From the NCBI RefSeq assembly GCF_049800955.1, contig NZ_JBNAGA010000001.1:496001-560000 (forward strand): a DNA stretch of 64,000 bases, given 5' to 3'. The notes below the pieces were generated by a model that was not told where the DNA came from, searched no databases, and saw nothing but the letters and a program-made list of their open reading frames with translations. Origin of the DNA: JAKVBH01 sp049800955. GTDB lineage: Bacteria; Pseudomonadota; Alphaproteobacteria; Rhodobacterales; Rhodobacteraceae. Positions 34,743 to 44,506 of this stretch are shown here, in pieces; the first letter of the stretch is position 1, and every line of letters begins with the position of its first letter. The position numbers were made by a program, and so were the translations under genes.

Positions 34743-35744
34743 TTGAGTCTGACTACGCTGCCACCGGATGCTGCCGCCGGCCCTGCAACGGAAACCGTTC
34801 TCGAGTTTCCCGACAACATGCTGCTCATCGATTTATGCGGCGAGTTCGACAAGAATCTTGCGGAGCTTGAATCGCGCCTGGGCGTGCAGATCCTGCGCCG
34901 GGGCAATCAGCTCTCCATCATGGGGGAGGCCAGCAGCCAGGCGGATGCCGAACACGTGCTCACTGCACTCTACGAACGGCTGGAGGCCGGACGGCCCGTT
35001 GAGCCGGGGGACATCGACCGTGAGCTGCGCATGAACACCGACACCGCGCCCGAGGCGCAGCTGGAGATGTTCAAGGGCGGCCATGTCGAGATCAAGACAC
35101 GCAAGAAGCTTGTGGAGCCCCGCACGGACGCTCAAAAATCCTATGTCACGGGGTTGTTTGAAAACAGTCTCGCGTTTGGCATTGGTCCTGCAGGCACTGG
35201 CAAGACCTATCTCGCGGTGGCTGTCGGTGTGAACATGTTCATCAATGGCGCGGTGGATCGGATTATCCTGTCGCGCCCCGCAGTCGAGGCGGGTGAGAAA
35301 CTGGGCTATCTGCCGGGCGACATGAAGGACAAGGTCGACCCCTACATGCAGCCGCTCTATGATGCGCTGAATGACTTTTTGCCGGGCAAACAGCTGGCCA
35401 AACTGATTGAGGAGAAGCGCATAGAAATTGCGCCTTTGGCCTTCATGCGTGGGCGTACGCTGTCCAATGCCTTTGTGGTGCTCGATGAGGCGCAGAATGC
35501 AACCTCGATGCAGATGAAAATGTTTCTGACGCGGCTTGGCGAGGGGTCTCGCATGGTCATTACAGGAGACCGCACGCAGATCGATTTGCCGCGTGGCGTG
35601 CAATCAGGGCTTCGGGATGCCGAGCGGCTCTTGAAGACGATCCCGGACATCTCGTTCAACTACTTCACTGCAAAGGACGTTGTGCGCCATCCATTGGTGG
35701 CGGCGATCATCGAAGCCTACGAGGCGGATGCCGAGACGCCTTGA
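34743..35744 (+). CDS. phoH: PhoH-family ATPase (YbeZ)
   Basis: 333 residues from TTG 34743, with GAGGAG six bases upstream; no ATG fits. An N-terminal KH-like region (LIDLCGEFDKNLAELESRLG) precedes the P-loop ATPase: Walker A GPAGTGKT near 145-152, ILSRPAVEAGEKLGYLPGD, Walker B AFVVLDEAQNAT near 248-259 and TGDRTQIDLP. PhoH/YbeZ works with YbeY in rRNA maturation and RNA handling. ybeY follows directly (starts 39 bases on), as in many bacteria. Confidence 0.95.
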   Translation: MSLTTLPPDAAAGPATETVLEFPDNMLLIDLCGEFDKNLAELESRLGVQILRRGNQLSIMGEASSQADAEHVLTALYERLEAGRPVEPGDIDRELRMNTDTAPEAQLEMFKGGHVEIKTRKKLVEPRTDAQKSYVTGLFENSLAFGIGPAGTGKTYLAVAVGVNMFINGAVDRIILSRPAVEAGEKLGYLPGDMKDKVDPYMQPLYDALNDFLPGKQLAKLIEEKRIEIAPLAFMRGRTLSNAFVVLDEAQNATSMQMKMFLTRLGEGSRMVITGDRTQIDLPRGVQSGLRDAERLLKTIPDISFNYFTAKDVVRHPLVAAIIEAYEADAETP

Positions 35745-35782
35745 CCGGGCCTGCCAGTGGCTCAAAGGTTGGATGCCAGACC

Positions 35783-36265
35783 ATGCTCACGGATACGGTG
35801 ATTGAAGATCCGCGTTGGGAAGCGGCCGGACTCGCGGATCTGGCGGAACGTGCGGCGCGCGCCAGCCTGTCGTTTCTACAGGTTGATACCCAGGCCCGAG
35901 AAATTGCTGTTTTGGGCTGCGACGATGCGCGGATCGCTGCGCTGAATGCGGATTTCAGGAACAAGCCAAGCGCAACCAATGTGTTGTCCTGGCCCGCGGA
36001 AGAGCTGGCCTGCGCAACCGCGGGCGGCGCTCCTGCGATGCCCCGCATGGACGAGCTGGGCGATATTGCCATTGCCTACGAGACCTGCGCGCGCGAAGCA
36101 GAAGCTGCGGGCAAGCCTCTGGCCGCCCATGCCACTCATCTCCTCGTGCATGCGACGTTGCATTTGCTGGGCTACGATCATGTGGAAGAAGCCGATGCCG
36201 CATTGATGGAAGAGCTCGAAAGCCAGATCCTGACACGCATGGGCGAGCCTGATCCCTATGCCTGA
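35783..36265 (+). CDS. ybeY: Endoribonuclease YbeY
   Basis: 160 residues from ATG 35783; an upstream in-frame extension lacks family similarity. The zinc site HxxxHxxxxxH is visible as HATLHLLGYDH near 132-142, and the conserved RxLN-like region DDARIAALNADFRNKP and DELGDIAIAYE are present. YbeY processes the 3' end of 16S rRNA and takes part in ribosome quality control. It is the second gene of the phoH operon and is followed by the corC-type gene after 157 bases. Confidence 0.96.
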   Translation: MLTDTVIEDPRWEAAGLADLAERAARASLSFLQVDTQAREIAVLGCDDARIAALNADFRNKPSATNVLSWPAEELACATAGGAPAMPRMDELGDIAIAYETCAREAEAAGKPLAAHATHLLVHATLHLLGYDHVEEADAALMEELESQILTRMGEPDPYA

Positions 36266-36422
36266 GGCAAGGTTTCCTTTGGATTTTGGCGTCATAGAGG
36301 GGCTGTGCGTGGCCGCGAGGGCACGTATCCTATCGATCGCAGCAGAAAAGCTTGGCAAAATCTTCAGAAACACCACATAGTAACCAACTTACCGGGCCTT
36401 TGCCCCACTTATTGACGGAACG

Positions 36423-37358
36423 ATGGACGACCTCGACGGATCTTCTAAGGCGGCGCAGAGCGCGCGCGCCGAAATGGCCACCACTGACAAGGCTGGATTT
36501 TTCCAACGCATTTTTGGTGCCTTGAGCCCGGGGGAAGATACGCCCCCCGACAGCGTACGCACAACCGCTCCGGTGGCGCAGAGCATTGGCATGGCCAACC
36601 TGCGGCGCCTGCGGGTGGAAGACGTCATGATCCCCAAGGCAGATATCACAGCTGTGCCCAACACGATCACGCGGGATGATCTGGTGGATGTCTTCCGCGA
36701 TTCCGGGCTGACCCGTATCCCTGTGTTCGATGGCACCTTGGACACGCCGGTTGGGTTTTTGCACCTCAAGGATTTCGCCCTCAAACATGGGTTCAACGGC
36801 AAGGGCGGACGCTTTTCGACGAAAGCCATGTTGCGCCCCTTGCTCTTTGTGCCCCCCTCAATGCCCATCGGAGTGCTGCTTGCCAAGATGCAGACCGAGC
36901 GGCGGCATATGGCCCTGGTGATTGATGAGTATGGCGGCGTCGATGGGCTTGTGACGATCGAGGATTTGATCGAGCAGGTCATTGGCGAGATCGAGGATGA
37001 ACATGATCTTGAAGAAGACAAGATGTTCAGTCTCGAGAAACCGGGTTGCTATCTTGCGCGCGCAAAGACGCCGCTGGATGAATTTCAGGCCGAGATTGGC
37101 ATGAACCTCACAGCGCACGATGAGGTCGACGAAGAAGAAATCGATACGCTTGGCGGCTTGGTGTTCATGCTGGCTGGCCATGTGCCCGCGCGCGGTGAGA
37201 TCGTTCCGCATCCAGATGGTCCGGAATTCGAGGTGATTGATGCAGATCCCCGCCGCATCAAGCGCTTGCGCGTGCGTCTGAGCACTCCGAGCGCCCCCAG
37301 CGTGCAACAACAGCCAAAGGCAGACGCCTCAGAAGAGCCAAAAGACGACGATGCCTGA
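36423..37358 (+). CDS. corC: CorC/HlyC-family CBS-domain protein
   Basis: 311 residues. Two CBS domains (about 60-190; RVEDVMIPKADITAVP, RIPVFDGTLDTPVGFLHLKD, ALVIDEYGGVDGLVTIEDL) followed by a CorC_HlyC transporter-associated domain (about 215-295). No membrane helix, so the soluble CorC type rather than the membrane YtfL type. CorC proteins act with magnesium/cobalt efflux; here it precedes lnt, with an eight-base overlap. ATG 36423 has GACGGAACG upstream, a weak site. Confidence 0.94.
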   Translation: MDDLDGSSKAAQSARAEMATTDKAGFFQRIFGALSPGEDTPPDSVRTTAPVAQSIGMANLRRLRVEDVMIPKADITAVPNTITRDDLVDVFRDSGLTRIPVFDGTLDTPVGFLHLKDFALKHGFNGKGGRFSTKAMLRPLLFVPPSMPIGVLLAKMQTERRHMALVIDEYGGVDGLVTIEDLIEQVIGEIEDEHDLEEDKMFSLEKPGCYLARAKTPLDEFQAEIGMNLTAHDEVDEEEIDTLGGLVFMLAGHVPARGEIVPHPDGPEFEVIDADPRRIKRLRVRLSTPSAPSVQQQPKADASEEPKDDDA

Positions 37359-38856
37359 AACGACTGCCGGCCGGTTTCTCGTCCGCGCTGATCGTCTGTG
37401 TGCCTTTGGCTTCGGGGCTGTCATGGCGCTCGGGCTTGCGCCATTTGGGCTCGGCCCGCTGGCCTTTCTCGCGTTGATTGCGGCGATTTGGCTGGGCAGC
37501 AAGCCGGAAAATGCACGCCGTGCGGCGCTCTTGGGGTGGCTCACAGGCTTAGGCTATTTCGGCGCGGGTCTGCACTGGATCGTCGAGCCTTTTCTAGTCG
37601 AGCCTGCTGTCACGGGTTGGTTGGCCCCTTTTGGGCTCATCGGTCTTGCAGGCGGTTTGGCCTTGTTCTGGGCGCTGGCCTTCTGGGTTGCGCACAGGAT
37701 GCGCTGCGGTGTCTTGGGGCTGGCGCTCAGCTGGGCTTTGATCGAAACCTTGCGTGGTTTTGTCCTGACGGGTTTCCCTTGGGCGCTGGTGTCTCACATC
37801 TGGTCAGGGGGGGCTGTCCTTCACTGGGGGAGTATCTTTGGCCCCTACGGTCTCACCCTCGTAACGCTGGTCTGCGCGGCGGCCCCGCTTGCCGCGTGGT
37901 CGGCATGGCGCACGACGCCTGTACCTCTGGCCGTGGGCCTCTGCGCGCTTTTCGTGCTATACGGCGGTGGCGTCTGGTTGGGGCAGGGACAGACCGAGAT
38001 CCCAACTGACGCCCCTGTTCTGCGCCTCGTGCAGCCCAATGCCGCGCAGCATGAGAAATGGGATCCCGAGATGATGCCCGTTTTCTTCAACCGTATGGTG
38101 GGGTTTTCCGCGCAAACCCCCACGCCTGATCTGGTTATCTGGCCCGAGAGCGCCTTGCCGATGCTTCTGGAGGATGCCGAGGAGGCGCTGGCCTTCATAG
38201 CGGAGCAATCGGGCACGCAGGCCGCCATCGGGGTGCAACGTCGCGGCGATCATCCGACGCTCTTTTTCAACTCTCTCGTGATCTCGGATACAACCGGCAG
38301 CGTCCGCGATGTCTATGACAAGCACCATCTGGTGCCCTTCGGGGAATACATGCCGCTGCCCGGGTTCTGGCGCGCGTTGGGGATCGCGACGCTGGCGGCG
38401 CGTACGGAATTTGGCTACGCGCCGGGGCCGGGGCCGCGCGTGATGGACATTGAGGGCGTTGGCCTGGCCTTGCCGCTTATTTGCTATGAGGCTGTCTTTC
38501 CCCGCTATGGACGTGTCTCGGGGGAGCGTCCCGACTTTTTGTTGCAAGTGACCAATGACGCATGGTTCGGCGCGGCGGTGGGCCCCTGGCAGCATCTAGA
38601 GCAGGCGCGCATGCGGGCCATTGAGCAAGGATTGCCCCTTGTGCGTGTCGCCAATACCGGTGTGTCGGCTGTGATGGATCACAAGGGCCGTATCCTGGGG
38701 CAGATCGCTCTGAACACCTCGGGCTATCTCGATCATCCGCTGCCCGCGCGCGGCGCGCCGACCATCTATGCGCGGTTTGGCAACATTCCTGCCGGTATCG
38801 CCTTTTTGGTTCTTGCCCTTGTGGCAATTGGACCGGTGCGGCGCCGCTTGCATTGA
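37351..38856 (+). CDS. lnt: Apolipoprotein N-acyltransferase Lnt
   Basis: 501 residues with about seven membrane helices (about 15-50, 55-75, 90-115, 120-140, 160-185, 190-210, 480-498) and a nitrilase-fold domain (about 220-470). The catalytic triad is in place: Glu266 (WPESALPML), Lys324 (YDKHHLVPFGEYMP) and Cys378 (ICYEAVFPRYG). Lnt adds the third acyl chain to lipoproteins, needed before Lol export. The start overlaps corC by eight bases. Confidence 0.97.
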   Translation: MPETTAGRFLVRADRLCAFGFGAVMALGLAPFGLGPLAFLALIAAIWLGSKPENARRAALLGWLTGLGYFGAGLHWIVEPFLVEPAVTGWLAPFGLIGLAGGLALFWALAFWVAHRMRCGVLGLALSWALIETLRGFVLTGFPWALVSHIWSGGAVLHWGSIFGPYGLTLVTLVCAAAPLAAWSAWRTTPVPLAVGLCALFVLYGGGVWLGQGQTEIPTDAPVLRLVQPNAAQHEKWDPEMMPVFFNRMVGFSAQTPTPDLVIWPESALPMLLEDAEEALAFIAEQSGTQAAIGVQRRGDHPTLFFNSLVISDTTGSVRDVYDKHHLVPFGEYMPLPGFWRALGIATLAARTEFGYAPGPGPRVMDIEGVGLALPLICYEAVFPRYGRVSGERPDFLLQVTNDAWFGAAVGPWQHLEQARMRAIEQGLPLVRVANTGVSAVMDHKGRILGQIALNTSGYLDHPLPARGAPTIYARFGNIPAGIAFLVLALVAIGPVRRRLH

Positions 38857-38897
38857 CCTTTAAGCAAGAGCGGCGTAGCACAAAGCATTCATTGGCC

Positions 38898-38945
38898 CCC
38901 ACAACGGCTTCCTGACGTGGCGGGCGTCACCCCAACGGAGCAATC
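38898..38945 (+). promoter_or_regulatory. SAM/SAH-type riboswitch in the metK leader
   Basis: The leader reads CACAACGGCTTCCTGACGTGG and then a GGAG just ahead of the start codon. P1 is CCAC (38899-38902) with GTGG (38917-38920); the second helix pairs TTCC (38909-38912) with GGAG (38937-38940), making an H-type pseudoknot. This is the SAM/SAH riboswitch pattern known from Rhodobacterales metK genes, as I recall it. The pseudoknot pairs the metK ribosome site (GGAG, six bases before the ATG), so SAM binding should block translation. Confidence 0.85.
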
Positions 38946-38946
38946 C

Positions 38947-40125
38947 ATGACCAGACAGAATTATGTTTTTACCTCGGAATCCGTGTCCGAAGGTCACCCT
39001 GACAAGGTGTGTGATCGTATCTCGGATGCCGTTCTTGATGCATTCTTGGCAGAAGATCCTTTGGCGCGCGTTGCCTGTGAGACATTTGCGACGACCAACC
39101 GTGTGGTCATCGGGGGCGAAGTTGGCCTGACGGATCAGGCAAAATTGCATGAATATATGGGCCGCATCGACGAGATCGCGCGCGCCTGTATCAAAGACAT
39201 TGGCTATGAGCAGGACAAGTTCCACCACGCGACCTGCGAAGTGACGAACCTGCTCCATGAGCAATCCGCCCATATCGCGCAGGGCGTCACCGGAGAGCAG
39301 GGCGACGAAGGGGCGGGCGATCAGGGCATCATGTTCGGCTATGCCACCAAGGAAACAGACGCCTTGATGCCCGCGCCGATCTACTATGCCCATGAAATCC
39401 TGCGGCGTTTGGCCGAGGTCCGCAAAAATGGCACAGAGCCAACGCTTGGCCCGGATGCGAAATCCCAGCTATCTGTTGTCTATGAGGGCGGTGAGCCCGT
39501 GGGGGTGTCCTCGATTGTGCTCTCGACGCAGCATCTTGATGCCAGCATGACGTCGGACGATGTCCGCGCCGTCGTGGAGCCCTATATCCGCGGCACACTG
39601 CCCGATGGCTGGGTTTCTGATGCCACGGAATGGCATGTGAACCCCACGGGCAAGTTTGTCATTGGTGGGCCTGATGGTGATGCGGGGCTGACCGGGCGCA
39701 AGATCATCGTGGATACCTATGGCGGTGCTGCGCCGCATGGGGGCGGCGCCTTCTCCGGCAAGGATCCCACCAAGGTGGACCGTTCAGCAGCCTACGTCTC
39801 GCGCTATCTGGCCAAGAACGTCGTGGCCGCAGGGCTTGCGGATCGTTGCACCATTCAGCTGTCTTACGCCATCGGCGTGGCCAAACCCCTGTCGATCTAT
39901 GTCGACACCCATGGCACGGGAAAGGCTGCCGAAGATGCCATCGAAGCCGCGATCCCGCAGGTCATCGATCTCACACCGCGCGGCATCCGAACGCATCTGG
40001 AGTTGAACAAGCCGATCTACCAGCGCACCGCCGCCTATGGCCACTTCGGGCGTGCCCCGGAAGCTGACGGGGGCTTCAGCTGGGAACGCACCGATCTTGT
40101 GGAGGCGCTCAAAAGCGCCCTTTGA
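38947..40125 (+). CDS. metK: S-adenosylmethionine synthetase
   Basis: 392 residues from ATG 38947; a longer frame starting at 38917 would run through the riboswitch and is rejected. All family motifs are present: [19 protein letters not shown] at the start, [18 protein letters not shown] near 118-135, [18 protein letters not shown] near 266-283 and the C-terminal [14 protein letters not shown]. It makes SAM from methionine and ATP and is controlled by the SAM/SAH-type riboswitch in front of it. Terminator 40159-40186 follows. Genes usually seen beside metK in relatives (a HigA-type regulator before, trmB after) are not here. Confidence 0.98.
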   Translation: MTRQNYVFTSESVSEGHPDKVCDRISDAVLDAFLAEDPLARVACETFATTNRVVIGGEVGLTDQAKLHEYMGRIDEIARACIKDIGYEQDKFHHATCEVTNLLHEQSAHIAQGVTGEQGDEGAGDQGIMFGYATKETDALMPAPIYYAHEILRRLAEVRKNGTEPTLGPDAKSQLSVVYEGGEPVGVSSIVLSTQHLDASMTSDDVRAVVEPYIRGTLPDGWVSDATEWHVNPTGKFVIGGPDGDAGLTGRKIIVDTYGGAAPHGGGAFSGKDPTKVDRSAAYVSRYLAKNVVAAGLADRCTIQLSYAIGVAKPLSIYVDTHGTGKAAEDAIEAAIPQVIDLTPRGIRTHLELNKPIYQRTAAYGHFGRAPEADGGFSWERTDLVEALKSAL

Positions 40126-40158
40126 TCGTGATCTGAGAGAGCGTCTCTAATGCCAGAC

Positions 40159-40186
40159 AAAAAGGCCCCGCAATTGCGGGGCCTTT
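40159..40186. terminator. Bidirectional rho-independent terminator
   Basis: A 13-bp perfect inverted repeat: AAAGGCCCCGCAA (40161-40173) with TTGCGGGGCCTTT. It lies 36 bases after the metK stop. On the minus strand the stem ends in five Ts, so it also stops the phosphatase gene that ends at 40209 from the other side. Confidence 0.88.
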
Positions 40187-40208
40187 GACGTTTCAGGCGC
40201 GCCACTGC

Positions 40209-41780
40209 TTATTTCGCAGTGATGCGGCCGTCTGTGTAGGGTTGGTATGGCAGGTTCTCCGCGAGGTAATCCGCCACGACAAGCTCAAGACCGGGCCCGA
40301 AATCATAGGCATTCATGCCGTTGGTCTCAAACATCGAGTATCCGTCACCGCCCCCGCGCATATAGTTGTTGGACACAACCCCATAGACCTTGTCGGGGTC
40401 GATCGGCACGAAGGCCCCCCCGTCCATGACCATCACATCAGACACGCGTGACCCTGGCTCAGCCGAGGCATCGAAGGTGTATTTCATGCCCGAGACCTGC
40501 GGGAACCGGCCCGCGCCGTCCTCGATTTCGCTGACGCCATTTTCCAGAGCCGCAACCACATCCGCGCCTTTGAGCTGGAACGTGGCCAGGGTGTTCTGGA
40601 AGGGCAGGACCGTCAGGACTTCTCCCATGGTCACTTCACCGGCATCAATGGAGGCGCGCAAACCGCCGCCGTTCTGGATGGCAATCTGGATGCCCTGATC
40701 CTTGGTCCGATCCAGCATGGCATCAGCCACGAGATTTCCCATGGCGCATTCCATCGCGCGGCAGACGTCGCGGGATCCTTCGATCACATCAGCGCTCTCA
40801 GAGACGACCTTCGCTTTCAGCTCCTCAATGGGCGCGCCCATCTCGGCCACGCGGGCGAGGATCGCCGCATCGGGCTCGACAGAGGCATCCAGAATAATCG
40901 GATCGCCCGCGGCCGCCGTCACATTGCCGGCATCGTCAAACGTCACCGCAAGATGGCCCACATATTTGGAGAAGGCATAAGCCTGCGCCACCGGCACATC
41001 GCCGACCATCGTCGGGTAGGCGGGCGTGCCTTCGTCGTCATTGGACATCAGCGTGTGGCTGTGGCCGCCGATCACGACATCAATGCCCGGGACCGCTTCC
41101 GCGATGGCCAGATCCTTGCGCAGCCCGACATGGTTGAGCGCGATGATCTTGTCGACGCCCTCGGCTTGCAGCGCTTCCACATCGGCACGCAGCGCTTCGA
41201 TCTCATCCTGGAAGATGACATTGGGGCCTGGCGACGAGGTCTCAACCGTGTTGGTGGCCAAAGCCGAGATGATGCCGATCTTCTGACCGCCAACCTCCAG
41301 AACCACGTGGTTCTCGACCTTGCCTTTGAGCACGTTGGAGGCAGACAGATCGAGGTTGCCCGAGATGACGGGGAAATTCACCTTGTCGATGAAGCTCGCG
41401 AGCCCTTCGGGACCGTCGTCAAATTCGTGATTACCCACGGCCATGACGTCATAGCCGATGGCGTCCATGAACTCGGCTTCCGCCGCGCCTTTGTAGGTCG
41501 TGTAGAAAAGTGATCCTTGGAAAGGGTCTCCCGCATCCAGCACAACGACATTCTCGCCCAGCTCGCCGCGCTTTTGATCGACCAGGGTCTTGATCCGCGC
41601 GACGCCACCGAAGCATTTCCCTTCCGCTTCGCCCTCTGCGTTGCAGGTGCTGTCGAAGCGGTTGATGGATTCGATACGGCTGTGGATGTCATTGGTATGC
41701 AGGATATGCAGCGTGAATTCGGCCTGCGCCGTGCTCGCCAAAAGGGCTGCAGTCGCAGTTGTGGTGAAAAGACGGATCAT
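40209..41780 (-). CDS. Periplasmic 5'-nucleotidase (UshA-type metallophosphatase)
   Basis: 523 residues from ATG 41780 (AGGAGG six bases upstream). Signal peptide 1-20. The calcineurin-like metallophosphatase domain (about 22-290) shows HTNDIHSR, DAGDPFQGS, GNHEFDDG, NHVGL and GGHSHT; the C-terminal 5'-nucleotidase domain (about 320-490) has NGGGLRASI, LPFQNTLATF and GGDGYSMF. Such proteins release phosphate and nucleosides from nucleotides or other esters outside the cell membrane. It is convergent with metK, single gene. Confidence 0.93.
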   Translation of the reverse strand: MIRLFTTTATAALLASTAQAEFTLHILHTNDIHSRIESINRFDSTCNAEGEAEGKCFGGVARIKTLVDQKRGELGENVVVLDAGDPFQGSLFYTTYKGAAEAEFMDAIGYDVMAVGNHEFDDGPEGLASFIDKVNFPVISGNLDLSASNVLKGKVENHVVLEVGGQKIGIISALATNTVETSSPGPNVIFQDEIEALRADVEALQAEGVDKIIALNHVGLRKDLAIAEAVPGIDVVIGGHSHTLMSNDDEGTPAYPTMVGDVPVAQAYAFSKYVGHLAVTFDDAGNVTAAAGDPIILDASVEPDAAILARVAEMGAPIEELKAKVVSESADVIEGSRDVCRAMECAMGNLVADAMLDRTKDQGIQIAIQNGGGLRASIDAGEVTMGEVLTVLPFQNTLATFQLKGADVVAALENGVSEIEDGAGRFPQVSGMKYTFDASAEPGSRVSDVMVMDGGAFVPIDPDKVYGVVSNNYMRGGGDGYSMFETNGMNAYDFGPGLELVVADYLAENLPYQPYTDGRITAK

Positions 41781-41916
41781 AACGTCCTCCTGTTGGATGT
41801 TCGCATGGCAGCGCGTCCGTGTGTGGCACGGATCTTTCATACCGGTATCAGATGCCAGAATCGCGACAAAGACAACCGTGCTGTCGCAGCGTCAGCTTCG
41901 CACTTGATGCGAAACG

Positions 41917-41950
41917 AAAAGCCCCGGCGGGCTTGCGCACACCGGGGCTC
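41917..41950 (-). terminator. Rho-independent terminator of prs
   Basis: AGCCCCGG (41920-41927) pairs with CCGGGGCT (41942-41949), an 8-bp stem with a 14-base GC-rich loop. On the minus strand four Ts follow. It lies about 25 bases after the prs stop codon. The other direction ends in CAAAAATTG and would be a weak terminator. Confidence 0.82.
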
Positions 41951-41973
41951 AAAAATTGTGCGGTCTGGTGGGA

Positions 41974-42990
41974 TCAGCCGCCGTAGACGCCCTCATAGAG
42001 CGGCTCCAGAGACTGATGCTCAAAAAGCGACGAGACCGACGTTCCATTCCAGATATTGAGAATGGCTTGCGCGAAAATAGGCGCCGTGGGCACAACGCGG
42101 ATGTTCTTCGCCGCAGTGATGGCATCGGTGGGCTCAATTGAATCGGTGATCACCAGCGACTTCATGACGGATTTTGTCACACGCTCGACCGCGGGACCGG
42201 ACATGACCCCGTGCGAGATATAGGCATGGACCTCTGTCGCACCGTGCTCCATCAGAACTTCTGCTGCTTTGCAAAGCGTGCCCGCAGTGTCGCAAATGTC
42301 ATCAACGATGATGCATTTCTTGCCTTTCACATCGCCGATAACAGTCATCTCCGCGATCTCACCGGGCTTTTCGCGCCGTTTGTCCACAATCGAGAGCGGC
42401 GCATTGATCCGCTTGGCCAACTCGCGCGCCCGCGCCACGCCGCCCACATCCGGCGAGACGACCATGACATCTTTCGTGTTGCCCTTGAACTGATCGAGAA
42501 TATCGAGGGCAAAGACCGGCGAGGCATAAAGGTTGTCCACGGGAATATCGAAAAAGCCCTGGATCTGCGCGGCGTGCAGATCCATCGTCAGGACCCGCTC
42601 AATGCCCGCCTGCACCAGCATATTGGCCACAAGTTTGGCCGAAATCGGCGTACGTGCCTTGGAGCGGCGATCCTGCCGGGCATAGCCGAAGTAAGGGATC
42701 ACAGCGGTAATCCGCGCCGCAGAGGAGCGCCGCAGCGCATCCGACATGATGCACAGCTCCATCAAGTGGTCATTCGCGGGCTTGGAGGTCGATTGCAGGA
42801 TGAACATATCCTCGCCACGCACATTCTCGAACACCTCGACGAAAATCTCGCCATCGTTAAAGCGCTCGACGCGGGCATCCACGAGCCCCACGTTCATGCC
42901 GCGATGCATCGACATGCGGCGGGCAATGGAATTGCTCAGGCTGAGGTTGGAGTTTCCAGCCATCAGCTTGGGTTCGATGATTTGGGGCAT
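41974..42990 (-). CDS. prs: Ribose-phosphate pyrophosphokinase
   Basis: 338 residues. Class I PRPP synthetase: [19 protein letters not shown] near 50-68, the ATP-site region [36 protein letters not shown] and the PRPP loop [11 protein letters not shown]. The chain is about 20 residues longer than the E. coli enzyme, mostly at the C-terminus ([17 protein letters not shown]). It makes PRPP for purine, pyrimidine, His and Trp synthesis. Stand-alone, with its own terminator; divergent from the isomerase gene. Confidence 0.97.
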   Translation of the reverse strand: MPQIIEPKLMAGNSNLSLSNSIARRMSMHRGMNVGLVDARVERFNDGEIFVEVFENVRGEDMFILQSTSKPANDHLMELCIMSDALRRSSAARITAVIPYFGYARQDRRSKARTPISAKLVANMLVQAGIERVLTMDLHAAQIQGFFDIPVDNLYASPVFALDILDQFKGNTKDVMVVSPDVGGVARARELAKRINAPLSIVDKRREKPGEIAEMTVIGDVKGKKCIIVDDICDTAGTLCKAAEVLMEHGATEVHAYISHGVMSGPAVERVTKSVMKSLVITDSIEPTDAITAAKNIRVVPTAPIFAQAILNIWNGTSVSSLFEHQSLEPLYEGVYGG

Positions 42991-43087
42991 GGAGCGCGTC
43001 CTTGGCAGTATGACAGAATCGTGACGTTGACACCGCTTAGCACGTGGTTACGGTGCCGCAAACATTCCCGTGAAGGAGCGTGCCAGA

Positions 43088-43687
43088 ATGGCCCATATCG
43101 ATTATTATTTCGCGACGATCTCGCCCTACACCTATCTGGCAGGGATGCGGATGGAAGAGGTCGCGGCCAAACATGGCGCGACGATCACCTACAAGCCTGT
43201 TGATCTGATCACGCTTTTCGGGCGCACAGGCGGCACACCCCCCAAAGATCGCCATATCAGCCGCCAGGAATGGCGCGCGCAGGAGCTTGTGCGTCAGGCC
43301 AAGAAGCTGGGCATGCCCTTCAATCTGAAACCCGCCCATTGGCCCACCAACATGGCGCCATCCTCTTATGCCCTGATTGCAGCGCAAAAGGCGGGCGGCG
43401 GTGATCTGGGCAAATTGGTCTTTGCCTTCACCCGCTCTTGCTGGGCCGTTGAGAAAGATATTGCGCAGGATGACGTGATCCGCGCGTGCCTCGAGGAGGC
43501 AGGCTTTGATCCGGATCTGGCAGACACTGGCATGCTGGCGGGCGCAGATGAATATGCGGCCAACCTCGAAGAGGCCGCCAATCGTGGGGTCTTCGGGGCG
43601 CCTTTCTACATCACAGACGATGATCAGCGCCTCTGGGGGCAGGACCGTATCGAGGATCTGGATTTGATCCTGTCTGGCAAGCTTTGA
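43088..43687 (+). CDS. DsbA-fold 2-hydroxychromene-2-carboxylate isomerase-like protein
   Basis: 199 residues from ATG 43088 (AAGGAG upstream). Thioredoxin-like DSBA fold: IDYYFATISPYTYLAG at the start with Ser in place of the Cys pair, GTPPKDRHISR, WPTNMAPSS and ANRGVFGAPFYITDDDQRLWGQDR near the end, the HCCA-isomerase/GST-kappa pattern. Members isomerise aromatic catabolites using glutathione. Its aromatic substrate pathway is not seen nearby. The stop codon is followed directly by the ATG of the alpha/beta hydrolase gene. Confidence 0.9.
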   Translation: MAHIDYYFATISPYTYLAGMRMEEVAAKHGATITYKPVDLITLFGRTGGTPPKDRHISRQEWRAQELVRQAKKLGMPFNLKPAHWPTNMAPSSYALIAAQKAGGGDLGKLVFAFTRSCWAVEKDIAQDDVIRACLEEAGFDPDLADTGMLAGADEYAANLEEAANRGVFGAPFYITDDDQRLWGQDRIEDLDLILSGKL

Positions 43688-44500
43688 ATGCCGCAAGGCC
43701 ATTTGGCGGGGCATCCCGCCCATTGGCGGCGCTTTGGTGAAGGGCCGAGAGAAGCCCTTCTGATTCATTGCTCGCTGGCCCATGCCGGCGTGTGGCGGGG
43801 CCTCGCCGCTCACCTTTCAGATGTTGTATCCTGTACGGGCTTTGATCTGCCCGGCCACGGTCGGTCGGGCCCGTGGGTCGGGCCCGGTGATATTCAGGAC
43901 GTGTCGACGCGCATGGCCGCAGCGCTTTTGCCGGAGGAGGGCCGGGTCGATCTGGTTGGCCATTCCTTTGGTGCAACGGTTGCCTTGCGTCTTGCCTTGA
44001 GCCACCCGGCGCGCATTCGCAGCCTGACATTGATCGAACCCGTGTTCTTCGCCGTAGCGTTCCGCGATGTGCCGGAGTGCAAGGCAGGCTTTCAGGCAGA
44101 ACACGCGGGTTTCGAACAGGCCATGTCGCGCGGGGAACTTGAGGCCGCAGCGCGCGCATTTACTGGGATTTGGGGTGGTGCCACGGCCTGGGAGGATATC
44201 CCTCCTGCGCAACAAACGCTTAGGGCGTCGCAGATGCCTCTGATTCAGGCGGCCGAGGGGGCGTTGCACGATGACGCAGGCGGGTTACTGCAGCCGGGTC
44301 AGATCGACGCGTTGGATGTGCCCAGCTTGCTCATCGAGGGGGCGCAGAGCCCCAGGGTCATTGCCATCATTCAGGACGGTCTGGAGCGCCGTTTGCCGGA
44401 TGTGACCCGTGCGCGGATTGTGGGTGCGGGCCATATGCTCCCCATCACCCATCCCGCAGAGGTGGCCGCGCCGGTCCGCGCATTGTTCGCGCGCAGCTGA
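43688..44500 (+). CDS. Alpha/beta hydrolase
   Basis: 270 residues. Alpha/beta-hydrolase fold with oxyanion strand LLIHCSLAHAG near 25-35, FDLPGHGRS near 52-60, nucleophile Ser93 in GHSFG and catalytic His in GAGHMLP near 253. The Asp/Glu of the triad is probably in LLIEGAQSP. The substrate cannot be told from the sequence. The ATG directly follows the stop of the isomerase gene, so the two enzymes are coupled and may act in one small-molecule breakdown route. Confidence 0.9.
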   Translation: MPQGHLAGHPAHWRRFGEGPREALLIHCSLAHAGVWRGLAAHLSDVVSCTGFDLPGHGRSGPWVGPGDIQDVSTRMAAALLPEEGRVDLVGHSFGATVALRLALSHPARIRSLTLIEPVFFAVAFRDVPECKAGFQAEHAGFEQAMSRGELEAAARAFTGIWGGATAWEDIPPAQQTLRASQMPLIQAAEGALHDDAGGLLQPGQIDALDVPSLLIEGAQSPRVIAIIQDGLERRLPDVTRARIVGAGHMLPITHPAEVAAPVRALFARS

Positions 44501-44506
44501 ACCGCT

